Shown: one piece after another, positions 20,446 through 29,398 of the stretch | Layout: every line of letters starts with the position of its first letter | Numbering within the stretch: the first letter of the stretch is position 1 | NCBI RefSeq assembly: GCF_943736995.1 | Contig: NZ_OX031157.1 | Location: 248,001 to 312,000, forward strand | Direction: 5' to 3' | DNA: 64,000 bases | From: Sporosarcina sp. Marseille-Q4943 | GTDB lineage: Bacteria; Bacillota; Bacilli; Bacillales_A; Planococcaceae | Translations under genes and position numbers: made by a program | The notes under the pieces: generated by a model | What the model saw: only the letters and a program-made list of their open reading frames with translations | Databases searched by the model: none | Told to the model about the DNA's origin: nothing

Positions 20446-21348
20446 ATGTTCATTTTACCAAAGAACGTCACAATTATCGAGGTAGGACCGAGGGATGGCC
20501 TTCAGAACGAAAAAAATCATGTCGAAGAAAAAGTGAAACTGAACTTTATCCATTCATTGCAAGCTGCAGGCATTAAGGAAATGGAACTTACTTCCTTCGT
20601 CTCCCCGAAATGGGTGCCGCAAATGGCAGATGCAAAAAACATCGTAGAAAAGACAGAGAAGATTGGACGCCAATTCGTGTTAGCGCCGAATGAAAAAGGG
20701 GCTCAGCTTGCTATTGAAGCAGGTGCGGAGAGCATCGCCGTTTTTGTCGGTGTCAGCAATACGTTCAATCAGAAAAACATTAACCGTACGACTACTGAAA
20801 GTTTGGATGCACTTAAACCCGTCATTTCAAAATTGAAAAGTGATGGCATTTTCGTGCGGGCATGCATTTCTACTGCGTTTTATTGTCCCTATGAGGGGAA
20901 GATAGAGAAAGAGGAAGTTAGTAATCTATGCAACCGATTCGTTTCCATGGGGGTGGATGAGCTAAGCGTTGCGGATACGATTGGGATGGCAAATCCAGTA
21001 GAGAGCTATGAGCTGTTCAAACTGTTGAAAGAGCAGTTCCCTGAAGTGCTGTTGACAGCCCATTTCCATGATACGCGCAAAATGGCAATCGCCAATATTT
21101 TTGCTGCATTGCAGGCAGGCATCGATCGTTTCGATACTTCCGCAGGTGGCCTAGGAGGATGTCCTTTTGCCCCTGGCGCAACGGGGAATGTAGCGACGGA
21201 AGATGTCGTTCATATGCTTGATTCGCTAGGGATTGAAACGGGAATCGACGTTGAAAAAATTTGTGATGCTGTTGGAATGATAGCTCCTCATGTTTCGCAT
21301 CCTATTGAAACAGGAATGTACAAATTGTACAAAAATCGCAGCTGCTGA
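20446..21348 (+). CDS. Hydroxymethylglutaryl-CoA lyase
   Basis: The 300-residue TIM-barrel enzyme cleaves HMG-CoA to acetoacetate and acetyl-CoA, the last step of leucine breakdown. The N-terminal VGPRDGLQNE (catalytic Arg-Asp) and the C-terminal AGGLGGCPFAPGATGN (active-site Cys) are diagnostic. It resembles B. subtilis YngG. ATG 20446 follows AGGAGG. No other leucine-degradation genes are nearby. Confidence 0.93.
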   Translation: MFILPKNVTIIEVGPRDGLQNEKNHVEEKVKLNFIHSLQAAGIKEMELTSFVSPKWVPQMADAKNIVEKTEKIGRQFVLAPNEKGAQLAIEAGAESIAVFVGVSNTFNQKNINRTTTESLDALKPVISKLKSDGIFVRACISTAFYCPYEGKIEKEEVSNLCNRFVSMGVDELSVADTIGMANPVESYELFKLLKEQFPEVLLTAHFHDTRKMAIANIFAALQAGIDRFDTSAGGLGGCPFAPGATGNVATEDVVHMLDSLGIETGIDVEKICDAVGMIAPHVSHPIETGMYKLYKNRSC

Positions 21349-21363
21349 AGGAGTTGAAGTTGA

Positions 21364-22293
21364 TTGAAACGGCGCTTCCTTTATATTACAGGCATTATTG
21401 GAAGCATTTATACTGCCATTCTTACAGTTCTCGGCTTTTATGCTGCAAATCGGTTAATGTTCATGAAGTTGAAAGACCACGATATGATTGTAAAGCGTGA
21501 AATTATTGCCAAACGGTTTGATGAGCATTGGTATGCAACTGTGCGCAAAGAGGATTTTTGGGTCGATTCCCCGAATGGCTATCCATTGCGTGCGGTTTTT
21601 TTACAACCGCTCGAAACGACAAGAACGATGATTATTTGCCATGGCGTGACGGAGAATAAAATCAACTCCATCAAATACGCAAGATTATTCGAACGTCTAG
21701 GATTCAATTCCGTCATTTATGACCATCGGCGGCACGGCGATTCGGGTGGAAAGACGACGAGTTTCGGTTTTTATGAAAAGGTTGACTTAAATGCTTTAGT
21801 ATCTGCTGTACGAGACCGGATCGGCAGCCGGGCATTGCTTGGAATTCATGGTGAATCGATGGGAGCAGCGACAACGATCCTGTACGCAGGAGAGTTTGAA
21901 GATGAAGCCGATTTTTATATTCTCGATTGTCCTTTCTCCGATTTTACTGAGCAGATCCTTCACATTTTACGTACGAATACGCCTCTTCGCTCATCGATGA
22001 CATTGCGTGTAGCCAATTTGTTCCTGAAAATCAGGGACGGGTATACAACTGGACTCATATCGCCGAGGGAAGCTATAGGGAACGTCAAAAAACCGATGCT
22101 GTTCATCCATAGTATGGAAGACGATTTCATTTTGCCGGAGATGACGAAGGAATTGTATGAGTTGAAAGAAGACAAGAAGATGATGAAGCTGTTCGATAAG
22201 GGTGCTCATGCAAAGTCGTTCAATGAAAACCCGGAGGAGTATGAGCAGGAAGTATTGCACTTCCTACATAATTTTGGCTTTACGACTTCTTGA
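21364..22293 (+). CDS. yqkD: YqkD-family membrane-anchored alpha/beta hydrolase
   Basis: The 309-residue protein has one N-terminal transmembrane segment (about 5-28) and an alpha/beta-hydrolase fold. The nucleophile elbow is GIHGESMGAATT, with YDHRRHGDSGGKTTSFGFYEK before it and a terminal His in KGAHAKSFNENP. These segments closely match B. subtilis YqkD; the substrate is unknown. The start is TTG 21364, 10 bases after AAGGAG, and 15 bases after the lyase gene stop. Confidence 0.85.
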   Translation: MKRRFLYITGIIGSIYTAILTVLGFYAANRLMFMKLKDHDMIVKREIIAKRFDEHWYATVRKEDFWVDSPNGYPLRAVFLQPLETTRTMIICHGVTENKINSIKYARLFERLGFNSVIYDHRRHGDSGGKTTSFGFYEKVDLNALVSAVRDRIGSRALLGIHGESMGAATTILYAGEFEDEADFYILDCPFSDFTEQILHILRTNTPLRSSMTLRVANLFLKIRDGYTTGLISPREAIGNVKKPMLFIHSMEDDFILPEMTKELYELKEDKKMMKLFDKGAHAKSFNENPEEYEQEVLHFLHNFGFTTS

Positions 22294-22299
22294 AAAGAT

Positions 22300-22343
22300 A
22301 AAAAGACCTTCTACATCTGGATTACAGAAAAGAAGGTCTTTTT
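22300..22343. terminator. Terminator after yqkD (also suits ycsI)
   Basis: AAAAAGACCTTCT pairs with AGAAGGTCTTTTT around a loop of about 18 bases, symmetrical U-tracts. Confidence 0.88.
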
Positions 22344-22387
22344 GCATTTTCTTTTTTGAAATCCTTCTAAATTAGGGTCTCTACTAA

Positions 22388-22440
22388 TGTTGATTTGCGC
22401 TGCAGGCGGACGCTTTCCGCGGGCGGTCCGTGAGCCTCCC
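22388..22440. repeat. Truncated family-1 repeat (left half only)
   Basis: TGTTGATTTGCGCTGCAGG...CGCTTTCCGCGGGC matches the left half of the family-1 elements but the sequence breaks off at GAGCCTCCC, 16 bases before the ycsI stop. No right half is adjacent. Confidence 0.75.
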
Positions 22441-22455
22441 AGTAAGTAGGCACAC

Positions 22456-23247
22456 CTACAAAACACTCAACTTCTCACCTTTCAAATCACTAATGAACAT
22501 GCAGCCCGGTGCGTGTGTAATCATGATGGAAGGTTTACTTTCCATGGCGACTGCTTGCGGTGTTACGCCGCATGCCCAGAACACCGGGATCTCACCTTCC
22601 TTGATGGTTACCGCATCCCCAAAATCGGGTTTGGATATATCTTCGATTCCAATCTGGCTTGGATCCCCGATATGGATCGGAGCGCCGTGTACCGCCGGGA
22701 ACCGGCTCGTGATCTGAATCGCGCGGATGGCATCTTCATGCGACATCGGACGCATACTGACAACGGTCGGGCCTTCGAAGATTCCGGCTTTATCACACGG
22801 GATATTCGTTTTATACATCGGGACATTGCAGTTTTCCTCGATATGCCGGACCGGAATCCCGCTTTCGAGAAGCGGCGTTTCGAATGTGAAGCTGCAGCCC
22901 AACAGGAAACCGACCATATCGTCCTCCCAGTAGTCCGTAATATCCGTCACTTCTTCCGTATAGACGCCGTCCTTGTAAATCCGGTATTTCGGGATGTCTT
23001 TACGAATGTCGGCACCTTCCGAAATTTTCCCCGGGATGAATGAACCCGGTTCTGTCACGTCCAGTAAAGGGCATGGTTTCGGATTTCGTTGACAGAACAG
23101 CAGGAAATCAAAGGCATGTTCCTTCTTCAAAATAACGAGATTCGCCTGCGTATACCCTTTCGCCATGCCGGCTGTCGGTCCGGTGATTTCCTGTTGACGA
23201 ATCAGTTCCCTTAATTCGACCGGAGACATTTTCTCAAAGTTTCGCAT
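22456..23247 (-). CDS. ycsI: Putative hydro-lyase, YcsI family (DUF1445)
   Basis: The 263-residue protein belongs to the YcsI/D-glutamate cyclase-like family. Visible conserved stretches are TGPTAGMAKGYTQANLVIL near the N-terminus, FLLGCSFTFETPLLESGIP, and FWACGVTPQAVA near the C-terminus. The family is usually encoded with pxpA and an NRAMP transporter, as here, and is suspected to act in 5-oxoproline metabolism. It starts 12 bases after the transporter gene. Confidence 0.88.
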   Translation of the reverse strand: MRNFEKMSPVELRELIRQQEITGPTAGMAKGYTQANLVILKKEHAFDFLLFCQRNPKPCPLLDVTEPGSFIPGKISEGADIRKDIPKYRIYKDGVYTEEVTDITDYWEDDMVGFLLGCSFTFETPLLESGIPVRHIEENCNVPMYKTNIPCDKAGIFEGPTVVSMRPMSHEDAIRAIQITSRFPAVHGAPIHIGDPSQIGIEDISKPDFGDAVTIKEGEIPVFWACGVTPQAVAMESKPSIMITHAPGCMFISDLKGEKLSVL

Positions 23248-23259
23248 TAGCTCTCCTCC

Positions 23260-24480
23260 TTACTTAAACAGCAATGGTAGTTGTTCAATAAGTGTCATAA
23301 TTCCAAGTACACCCATGACGATGACGACAAATCCACCTGTGATTGTCAACCAGAGCGGATGTTTATATTCCCCAACAATATTTTTCTTGTACGCGGCAAC
23401 TAATAGCGTTCCGAGTGCAAGCGGTAAAATGAGTGCATTGAGCGCACCGACGAGCAATAGGATATTCACCGGACGACCGACAAGTGCAAACGTGATTGTC
23501 GATATGAGGATGAATAGGATGATGACCCAGTTATGATACTTTTCGATAGCCGGGTGGAATGAGCGGATGAATGAGACGGACGTATAAGCCGCACCGACTA
23601 CAGACGTGATGGCTGCCGCCCACATGATGACTCCGAACATTTTGTAACCTAGATTTCCGGCTGCCAGCTTGAATACCGAGGCCGGCGGATTTGCAGGATC
23701 AATGGCAAGACCTTGGGATACAACCCCAAGCACAGCCAAAAATAATGCAACGCGCATAATACCTGTAACTGCGATACCCGTAACCGAACTTTTGGTTACT
23801 TGCGGAAGCGATTCAATACCTTTCACCCCTGCATCCAAAAGTCGATGACCACCTGCGAATGTAATATAGCCTCCAACCGTACCGCCGACAAGCGTTACGA
23901 TGGCAAAAATGCTGATTTGCTCCGGCTTGAACGTATTGACGATCGCTTCCCCGACAGGCGGCGAAGTTGTGAATGCGACGTAAAGCATCAGGAGAATCAT
24001 GATTCCCCCTGCGATTTGAGCGACTTTATCCATCGCTTTTCCCGCTTCCTTCACAAGGAAGATGAAGATGGCGAATGCCGCACTGATTATCGCTCCCATT
24101 ACCGGATCAAGTCCGAGCATCGCATTCAACCCGAGACCTGCTCCCGCAACGTTACCGATATTGAAGGCCAGTCCCCCCATGACGATGAGGATCGCTAACA
24201 GGACACCAAGTCCTGGCAATACTTTATTGGCGATTTCTTGACCACGCAAACCTGAAACCGCGATGATCCGCCAGACGTTCATTTGTGCGAACACATCGAG
24301 CAGCAATGAAATTAAGATGACGAACGCAAAGCTCGCCGCCAATTGCTGTGTAAACACCGTCGTCTGTGTTAAAAATCCGGGACCGATTGATGATGTCGCC
24401 ATGAGGAACGCCGCCCCAAGTAGAACGCTCCTCGTCACTTTCTTTTCTGTATGTGTATCCCCCAGCTTTTTCCCGTCCAT
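23260..24480 (-). CDS. ycsG: NRAMP-family transporter (YcsG type)
   Basis: A 406-residue polytopic protein with about 11 hydrophobic helices. The NRAMP-like first helix region is GPGFLTQTTVFTQQLAASFAF. The usual metal-binding DPGN motif is not evident: the corresponding N-terminal helix reads SSIGPGFLTQ, so it may carry something other than divalent metal, and its place in a 5-oxoproline cluster suggests an organic substrate. It is separated by 11 bases from pxpA and 12 from ycsI. Confidence 0.85.
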   Translation of the reverse strand: MDGKKLGDTHTEKKVTRSVLLGAAFLMATSSIGPGFLTQTTVFTQQLAASFAFVILISLLLDVFAQMNVWRIIAVSGLRGQEIANKVLPGLGVLLAILIVMGGLAFNIGNVAGAGLGLNAMLGLDPVMGAIISAAFAIFIFLVKEAGKAMDKVAQIAGGIMILLMLYVAFTTSPPVGEAIVNTFKPEQISIFAIVTLVGGTVGGYITFAGGHRLLDAGVKGIESLPQVTKSSVTGIAVTGIMRVALFLAVLGVVSQGLAIDPANPPASVFKLAAGNLGYKMFGVIMWAAAITSVVGAAYTSVSFIRSFHPAIEKYHNWVIILFILISTITFALVGRPVNILLLVGALNALILPLALGTLLVAAYKKNIVGEYKHPLWLTITGGFVVIVMGVLGIMTLIEQLPLLFK

Positions 24481-24491
24481 TCAGTTTCCCC

Positions 24492-25253
24492 CTAGTTCCC
24501 GATTGCAGAAACGGTAATGTTGTTCCGTTCCAATGTCTTTTTGATGTATTTTGCAAAATCAAGCGCATGTTCCCCGTCCCCGTGAATGCAAATCGTATCC
24601 GCTTTTAACGGGACCTCCGTATGTTGTTGGGAGATGACTTTGCCTTCCGTCACCATTTTCACTACTTGCGTCACCGATTGCTCTTGATCGGTGATCATCG
24701 CGTCCGCTTGTGAACGTGAAGTCAACGATCCGTCCGCTTGGTAAGTCCGGTCCGCAAACACTTCATGCGCAGTACGTAAGCCGATCTTTTCGCCGGCCTT
24801 CGCCAATTCGCTGCCGGCAAGTGCGAACAATACCAAATCAGGCGAAATATCATAGACCGCTTGCGCGATCGCTTCAGCTAACTCCGCATCCTTCGACGCC
24901 ATATTATACAAAGCGCCGTGTGGTTTCACATGCTGCATCGTTTCATCGAACGTCGCCAAAAATCCTTGCAATGCGCCGATTTGATAAACGACCATATCGT
25001 AACCTTCTTGCGGAGTGATTTTCATTTCCCTGCGGCCGAATCCGTTCAAATCCGGCAATCCCGGATGCGCGCCGATTTTCACGCCATTCTCAATTGCCAG
25101 CTTGACTGTTTCCCTCATGACTGTCGGGTCGCCCGCATGGAACCCGCATGCCACGTTCGCTGACGTCACATATTTCAAGATCTCCTGCTGTTCGCCGAGC
25201 TCATACCGCCCGAAGCTCTCCCCTAAATCACAATTCAAATCGACACGAAACAT
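24492..25253 (-). CDS. pxpA: 5-oxoprolinase subunit A (LamB/YcsF family)
   Basis: The 253-residue protein is the PxpA component of the ATP-dependent 5-oxoprolinase, which opens 5-oxoproline to glutamate with PxpB and PxpC. The N-terminal [39 protein letters not shown] and [10 protein letters not shown] are family signatures. GGAGGGG precedes ATG 25253. It heads the minus-strand arm pxpA-ycsG-ycsI, divergent from pxpB-pxpC. Confidence 0.95.
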   Translation of the reverse strand: MFRVDLNCDLGESFGRYELGEQQEILKYVTSANVACGFHAGDPTVMRETVKLAIENGVKIGAHPGLPDLNGFGRREMKITPQEGYDMVVYQIGALQGFLATFDETMQHVKPHGALYNMASKDAELAEAIAQAVYDISPDLVLFALAGSELAKAGEKIGLRTAHEVFADRTYQADGSLTSRSQADAMITDQEQSVTQVVKMVTEGKVISQQHTEVPLKADTICIHGDGEHALDFAKYIKKTLERNNITVSAIGN

Positions 25254-25275
25254 GTTATCCCCTCCGTAGCAATTA

Positions 25276-25294
25276 AATAAAGCGCTTACATTTC
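25276..25294 (-). promoter_or_regulatory. cre-like site upstream of pxpA
   Basis: On the minus strand AATGTAAGCGCTTTATT matches the TGWAARCGYTWNCW form of the CcpA site at all but one position. It lies 25-40 bases before the pxpA start, where binding would repress. Confidence 0.55.
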
Positions 25295-25299
25295 ATATA

Positions 25300-25318
25300 A
25301 GTTCCGATATGCGGAACT
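25300..25318. promoter_or_regulatory. Palindrome, candidate KipR operator 1
   Basis: AGTTCCGATATGCGGAACT is a perfect 7-bp inverted repeat with a 5-base centre, in the regulatory gap of the divergent pxp genes. A related site lies at 25484. The IclR-type regulator gene kipR is in the same cluster; assignment to KipR is inference. Confidence 0.5.
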
Positions 25319-25483
25319 GAAGTTTTGAATTACAAATTCATTCTAGCATACAATAATTATTCTGAATAGACGTTATTCTAAATCGCTACCAAATAATTAA
25401 TAATTCGACTCTTCTCTCCTTTTATCTTGTCTTTTGTAATTCCATAATTATAATGATTGATAGTATCCATTTTTAAGAACTTA

Positions 25484-25502
25484 GGTCCCGTATTTCGAAA
25501 CT
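25484..25502. promoter_or_regulatory. Candidate KipR operator 2
   Basis: Read on the minus strand, AGTTTCGAAATACGGGACC matches operator 1 at 14 of 19 positions. It ends just before the pxpB ribosome site AAAGGAG. Confidence 0.4.
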
Positions 25503-25517
25503 AAAGGAGCTGACACC

Positions 25518-26255
25518 ATGAGCAATTTCACTACAAAACCGATTATCAAGCCGTTGGGGGATTCGGCGGTCATCGTTCAGCTAGGAGAAGGAATAAGCCC
25601 GGCCATACACGAAAAAGTGCGAAATTTGTCCGTTCTGTTGAATAATCGGCCGTTCGAAGGATTCGTCGAGTCCGTACCCGCCTACAATAATTTGACAGTC
25701 TACTATAATCCTGTCATCGTTCATCAATCCCAAGCGCCTCTTCAGACAAGGTTGTCCCCTTTCCAAAAAGTGAGCGCTTTCATGAACGAGCTCGCTTTAG
25801 AAATCCAAGAAAGCATCCCTTTCGAAGCAAGACTTGTTTCAATTCCTGTGTTATACGGAGGGGAATTCGGTCCCGATTTGGAGGATGTGGCAAACTATCA
25901 TGGCATCTCCACCGAGGAGGTCATCCGGATTCATTCAGAAAGCGAATGTCTTGTCTATATGATCGGCTTCGCCCCCGGGTTCCCGTTCATGGGCGGGATG
26001 GATGAACGGATTGCGACACCGCGAAAAGAAACGCCACGGTTGGCCATTGCACCCGGATCGGTCGGGATCGCCGGGAAACAGACGGGCGTCTATCCGATGG
26101 AAACGCCAGGGGGCTGGCAAATCATCGGGCGCACACCGCTTGATTTATTCCTTCCCGGAATGTCGCCTCCGACACTGCTGCAAGCCGGTGATAAAATCCG
26201 GTTCGTGCCGATTTTCCCGGAAGAATACGCCGATTATAAGGAGATGAAAAAATGA
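25518..26255 (+). CDS. pxpB: 5-oxoprolinase subunit B (KipI)
   Basis: The 245-residue protein is the N-terminal (AHS1) half of the biotin-independent carboxylase-like pair. VYMIGFAPGFPFMGGMDERI, PRLAIAPGSVGIAGKQTGVYP and TPGGWQIIGRTPLDLF are family signatures. In B. subtilis KipI also inhibits the sporulation kinase KinA. AAAGGAG precedes the ATG. Its end overlaps pxpC by four bases. Confidence 0.95.
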   Translation: MSNFTTKPIIKPLGDSAVIVQLGEGISPAIHEKVRNLSVLLNNRPFEGFVESVPAYNNLTVYYNPVIVHQSQAPLQTRLSPFQKVSAFMNELALEIQESIPFEARLVSIPVLYGGEFGPDLEDVANYHGISTEEVIRIHSESECLVYMIGFAPGFPFMGGMDERIATPRKETPRLAIAPGSVGIAGKQTGVYPMETPGGWQIIGRTPLDLFLPGMSPPTLLQAGDKIRFVPIFPEEYADYKEMKK

Positions 26256-27247
26256 GCGTAACAGTACTTCATCCCGGTCTTTTGACGTCGATTCAAGACT
26301 TGGGCAGATACGGCTCGCAAAAATTCGGGGTCATCGTGAGTGGTGCGATGGACAGCTATTCGCTCAGACTGGCGAACTTGCTTGTCGGGAATGAAGAAGA
26401 CGAAGGTGCCCTGGAAATTACATTGTTCGGTACAACCCTTCAATTCGAAGAAGATCATCTAATTGCGATAACCGGTGGGGATTTCCTTGCTACAATCGAC
26501 GGAGAGCCCGCACCGACTTGGCGTCCGATATTTGTCCGTCAAGGCTCCGTATTGCAATTCAAATCCGCGGTGAATGGATGCCGGGCGTATGTCGCATTCG
26601 CCGGCGGTTTCGCCGTTCCGGAAATAATGGGAAGTAAAAGCACATATCTCCGTGCGGCATTCGGCGGTTTTCAAGGGAGGGCCATTCAAAAGGGTGATCG
26701 ATTGAAATGCGGTGAATTGAGTGAGCTTAATCGACTTTTCATTCAACGTCTGGAAAAACGGGAGGCCAATTTCACGTGGTCACTGAACTACAATGCGCTT
26801 ATCAATTTCCAACAAGCCCAAACGCTTCGAATAATTAGAGGAACGGAATTCGATCGGTTCGACAAAAACAGCCAACGGACACTGTTCAATGAACCGTACA
26901 CCCTCACAACGCAAGCTGATCGGATGGGCTACCGGTTTGAAGGTCCTCCGCTTTCATTGGCAGAGCAGTTCGAGCTGTTGTCCGAAGGTGTCACATACGG
27001 CACCATCCAAGTCCCATCCAGTGGGCAGCCGATCATTTTAATGGCGGACCGCCAAACGACAGGCGGCTACCCGAAAATCGGTCAAGTCATTACCGCCGAC
27101 CTGCCATGTTTGGCACAATTGCAGCCAACCGCAAAGATCCGCTTCAAGGAAGTTTCCTTGGAAGAAGCAGAAAATGAGTTACTCAAAAATGAACGGATCA
27201 TCGAGAAAATCAAAATTGGTATTCGTTATAATGGGTATGCGGGTTGA
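26252..27247 (+). CDS. pxpC: 5-oxoprolinase subunit C (KipA)
   Basis: A 331-residue AHS2-domain protein. The N-terminal GLLTSIQDLGRYGSQKFGVIVSGAMD, AYVAFAGGFAVPEIMGSKST, and YGTIQVPSSGQPIILMADRQTTGGYPKIGQV are diagnostic. It partners PxpB in ATP-dependent ring opening of 5-oxoproline. It is translationally coupled to pxpB and followed by a strong terminator. Confidence 0.95.
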   Translation: MSVTVLHPGLLTSIQDLGRYGSQKFGVIVSGAMDSYSLRLANLLVGNEEDEGALEITLFGTTLQFEEDHLIAITGGDFLATIDGEPAPTWRPIFVRQGSVLQFKSAVNGCRAYVAFAGGFAVPEIMGSKSTYLRAAFGGFQGRAIQKGDRLKCGELSELNRLFIQRLEKREANFTWSLNYNALINFQQAQTLRIIRGTEFDRFDKNSQRTLFNEPYTLTTQADRMGYRFEGPPLSLAEQFELLSEGVTYGTIQVPSSGQPIILMADRQTTGGYPKIGQVITADLPCLAQLQPTAKIRFKEVSLEEAENELLKNERIIEKIKIGIRYNGYAG

Positions 27248-27292
27248 ATGTATGTAGTAGAATTTCTATATTAAAAGAAAACATACTAAGAT

Positions 27293-27334
27293 TAGTAGTG
27301 CAAACCAAGGCATTGGTTCGCACTACTATTTTTT
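27293..27334 (+). terminator. Terminator after pxpB-pxpC
   Basis: TAGTAGTGC-aa-ACCAA pairs with TTGGT-tc-GCACTACTA, followed by TTTTTTT. Confidence 0.93.
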
Positions 27335-27446
27335 TATATAGTAAAGGAGAAGGATAGGTCCATCTTCCTTCTTAAAAATATTCTTCTTTCCAATATCCAA
27401 TTAGCAAGTGTTTTAACAATAGAAAATGGTGATGCAACAACAAGAA

Positions 27447-27481
27447 CAGGGATACCAATTCGCATGCGAATTGTGTCCCTG
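27447..27481. repeat. REP-like palindrome
   Basis: CAGGGATACCAATTCGCA is mirrored by TGCGAATTGTGTCCCTG with one bulged base. It lies in a 350-base stretch (27248-27601) that holds two terminators and no gene. It has no U-tract of its own. Confidence 0.65.
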
Positions 27482-27565
27482 AACACTGTGTTTTTTATTG
27501 TTTTCTCCCTTTCAACCGAACCCGTTAGGCAAACACCATATTTTTTTGAGTTTATCTACACTCTG

Positions 27566-27602
27566 AAACATCCTCTATTCATTAAGAAAGAGGATGTTTT
27601 TT
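27566..27602. terminator. Terminator-like hairpin at the kipR stop
   Basis: AAACATCCTCT pairs with AGAGGATGTTTTTTC. The U-tract is on the plus strand; the hairpin also abuts the kipR end on the minus strand. Confidence 0.7.
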
Positions 27603-28360
27603 CATATACGATTATAGCCTAATTGCCGGGATATCTTCCCCGCCGCCTCGATTGCTTTAGCCGCCAAAACCGGGATGTTTTCATCTTGATAATTCGCTTC
27701 GATACCGGCGATGCTAATCCCGGCAACGACATCGCCTCTATGGTCAAAAATAGGCGCGGCGATAGCGGAAGTGTAATTCTCCAATTCGGAATTGCTTAAT
27801 GTATAACCGTTCATTCGAGCCATTCTTATCGTTTCATACAAAAGGTCCTTATCCGTAATCGTTCCATTTGCGAATGAATGCAGTTCGATCGTTTCCAAAT
27901 AGGCATCGATTTCGTGATCCCGCAAAAAAGACAAGATGACCCGCGAACATGCACCTGCATATAAGGGGCTTCTTCTGCCGATTGCGGTGTAAAGTCGCAC
28001 TTTCTGATGGATGTCGACTTTCTCGATATAGATCGCTTCGTCGCCTTGACGGACGATCAGATTGATCGCTTCCTCCACATCTTTATGTAACTCCTGCATG
28101 ATCGGATATGCAATTTGCCGTATGTCGATCCTTGATGAAACGAGATGACCAAACTGCAGAAATAAGAGTCCCAGCCGATATTTCGCATCCGCGCCTTTTT
28201 CCACTAAGCCCATTTCCTCCAAAGACATGAGCATCCGGTAGACGGACGTCTTCGGAATACCCGAAATTTCAATGATTTCCTGAAATGTCAATTCAGCATG
28301 ATCTATGAATAAATTTAAAATATCCATTGAACGGACAACCGTTTTATTTTTATTGTTCAT
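27602..28360 (-). CDS. kipR: IclR-family regulator of the pxp cluster (KipR-like)
   Basis: The 252-residue protein has an N-terminal winged helix (about 1-70, LTFQEIIEISGIPKTSVYRMLMSLEEMGLVEK) and a C-terminal effector-binding domain (GRRSPLYAGACSRVILSFL, GYTLSNSELENYTSAIAAPIFD). In B. subtilis KipR represses the kip operon. ATG 28360 follows AAGGAG. It lies 12 bases after the broken EamA gene and was probably its operon partner. Confidence 0.88.
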   Translation of the reverse strand: MNNKNKTVVRSMDILNLFIDHAELTFQEIIEISGIPKTSVYRMLMSLEEMGLVEKGADAKYRLGLLFLQFGHLVSSRIDIRQIAYPIMQELHKDVEEAINLIVRQGDEAIYIEKVDIHQKVRLYTAIGRRSPLYAGACSRVILSFLRDHEIDAYLETIELHSFANGTITDKDLLYETIRMARMNGYTLSNSELENYTSAIAAPIFDHRGDVVAGISIAGIEANYQDENIPVLAAKAIEAAGKISRQLGYNRI

Positions 28361-28390
28361 AGCATCTCCTTCACGCAAACAAGCTGTCCC

Positions 28391-29294
28391 TTACGGAGCT
28401 TGCACTTTTTTAATCCATAACGCATTGCCGCGGTAGTTCACAAAATAAATGCTAAAGCCGACTAATACAAGACCTGTCAAAAGTGTATACGTAACCGGCT
28501 CGCCTAAAAATACCCTCCCGATGAAAACGGCGATGATCGGAACGAGAAAAGTGAACGAACCTACCTTGCTCGCCTCTCCCGCATTGATAAGCTTATAGTA
28601 GATCACATAAGAAAGGGGGATTCCAAACGTCGAACCATAGCCGAGACCGAAAAGATAGGTGGAGTTCCAAACGATGGCGGACCAACTTTCAGCGATTGTC
28701 CCGGCGCTAACCAAAATGGACCCGCCGATCATACATTGCAACGCGACCATCCAGAAAGCATCCACTTCCCGACTCACTTTCTTCACATAGACGACACCGA
28801 GCGCCCAGCTCAATGCCGTTAGCAATCCTAACACTACAACATTGAGCGAAATATGGACCGTCATCCCATCCAAACTGACGACTGCAATGCCAACAAAACC
28901 GAGGACCAGCCCCATAATTTTAACCGGCGACATATTTTCCCCAAGCCATAACCAAGCAAAAAGCCCAAGCAACACAGGCTGAAAATAAACAAGTACCGAA
29001 AACAAACCTCCGGGCAAATAAATGAGCCCTACCGTTTGCAAGCCGAAAAAGAGAATTGTATTGAGAAACGCGGAAATGCAGTACTTCGACCAATTTTCAC
29101 GCCAATTAATTTTCTCCCCGCATCTTCAACAAGAATGCCGCCAATATAAGACCACCGAACAATGCCCGCATCCCTGCAAACAAAAGCGGCGGCATGTAAG
29201 GCTATGCCAATTTATAAACCGGCCAGCTGCAACCCCACACGGTGATCAATAAGAGTAGTGCAAGAGTGGATTTTGTGAAGTATTTCCCCAACAA
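28391..29294 (-). pseudogene. EamA-family transporter, broken by a stop codon and a frameshift
   Basis: The 3' part (from 29041) encodes 216 residues with six or more hydrophobic helices and the EamA text GLIYLPGGLFSVLVYFQPVL. Upstream, translation from TTG 29294/29291 gives LALLLLITVWGCSWPVYKLA, then an in-frame TAG at 29204-29202, then PYMPPLLFAGMRALFGGLIL, then a stop caused by a one-base frameshift near 29107-29115, after which NWRENWSKYCISAFLNTILF leads into the intact part. A full EamA protein would be about 300 residues, so it is a recent pseudogene, unless sequencing errors are to blame. Confidence 0.8.
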
Positions 29295-29398
29295 AAATCT
29301 TCCTTTCAAACGCAAAGTGGGCAATGAATCTACTTAACTATACACGATGAAAAGTACTACTATTCAAAGGTGAGGTAATTGCGCGCATCATTCAAATT

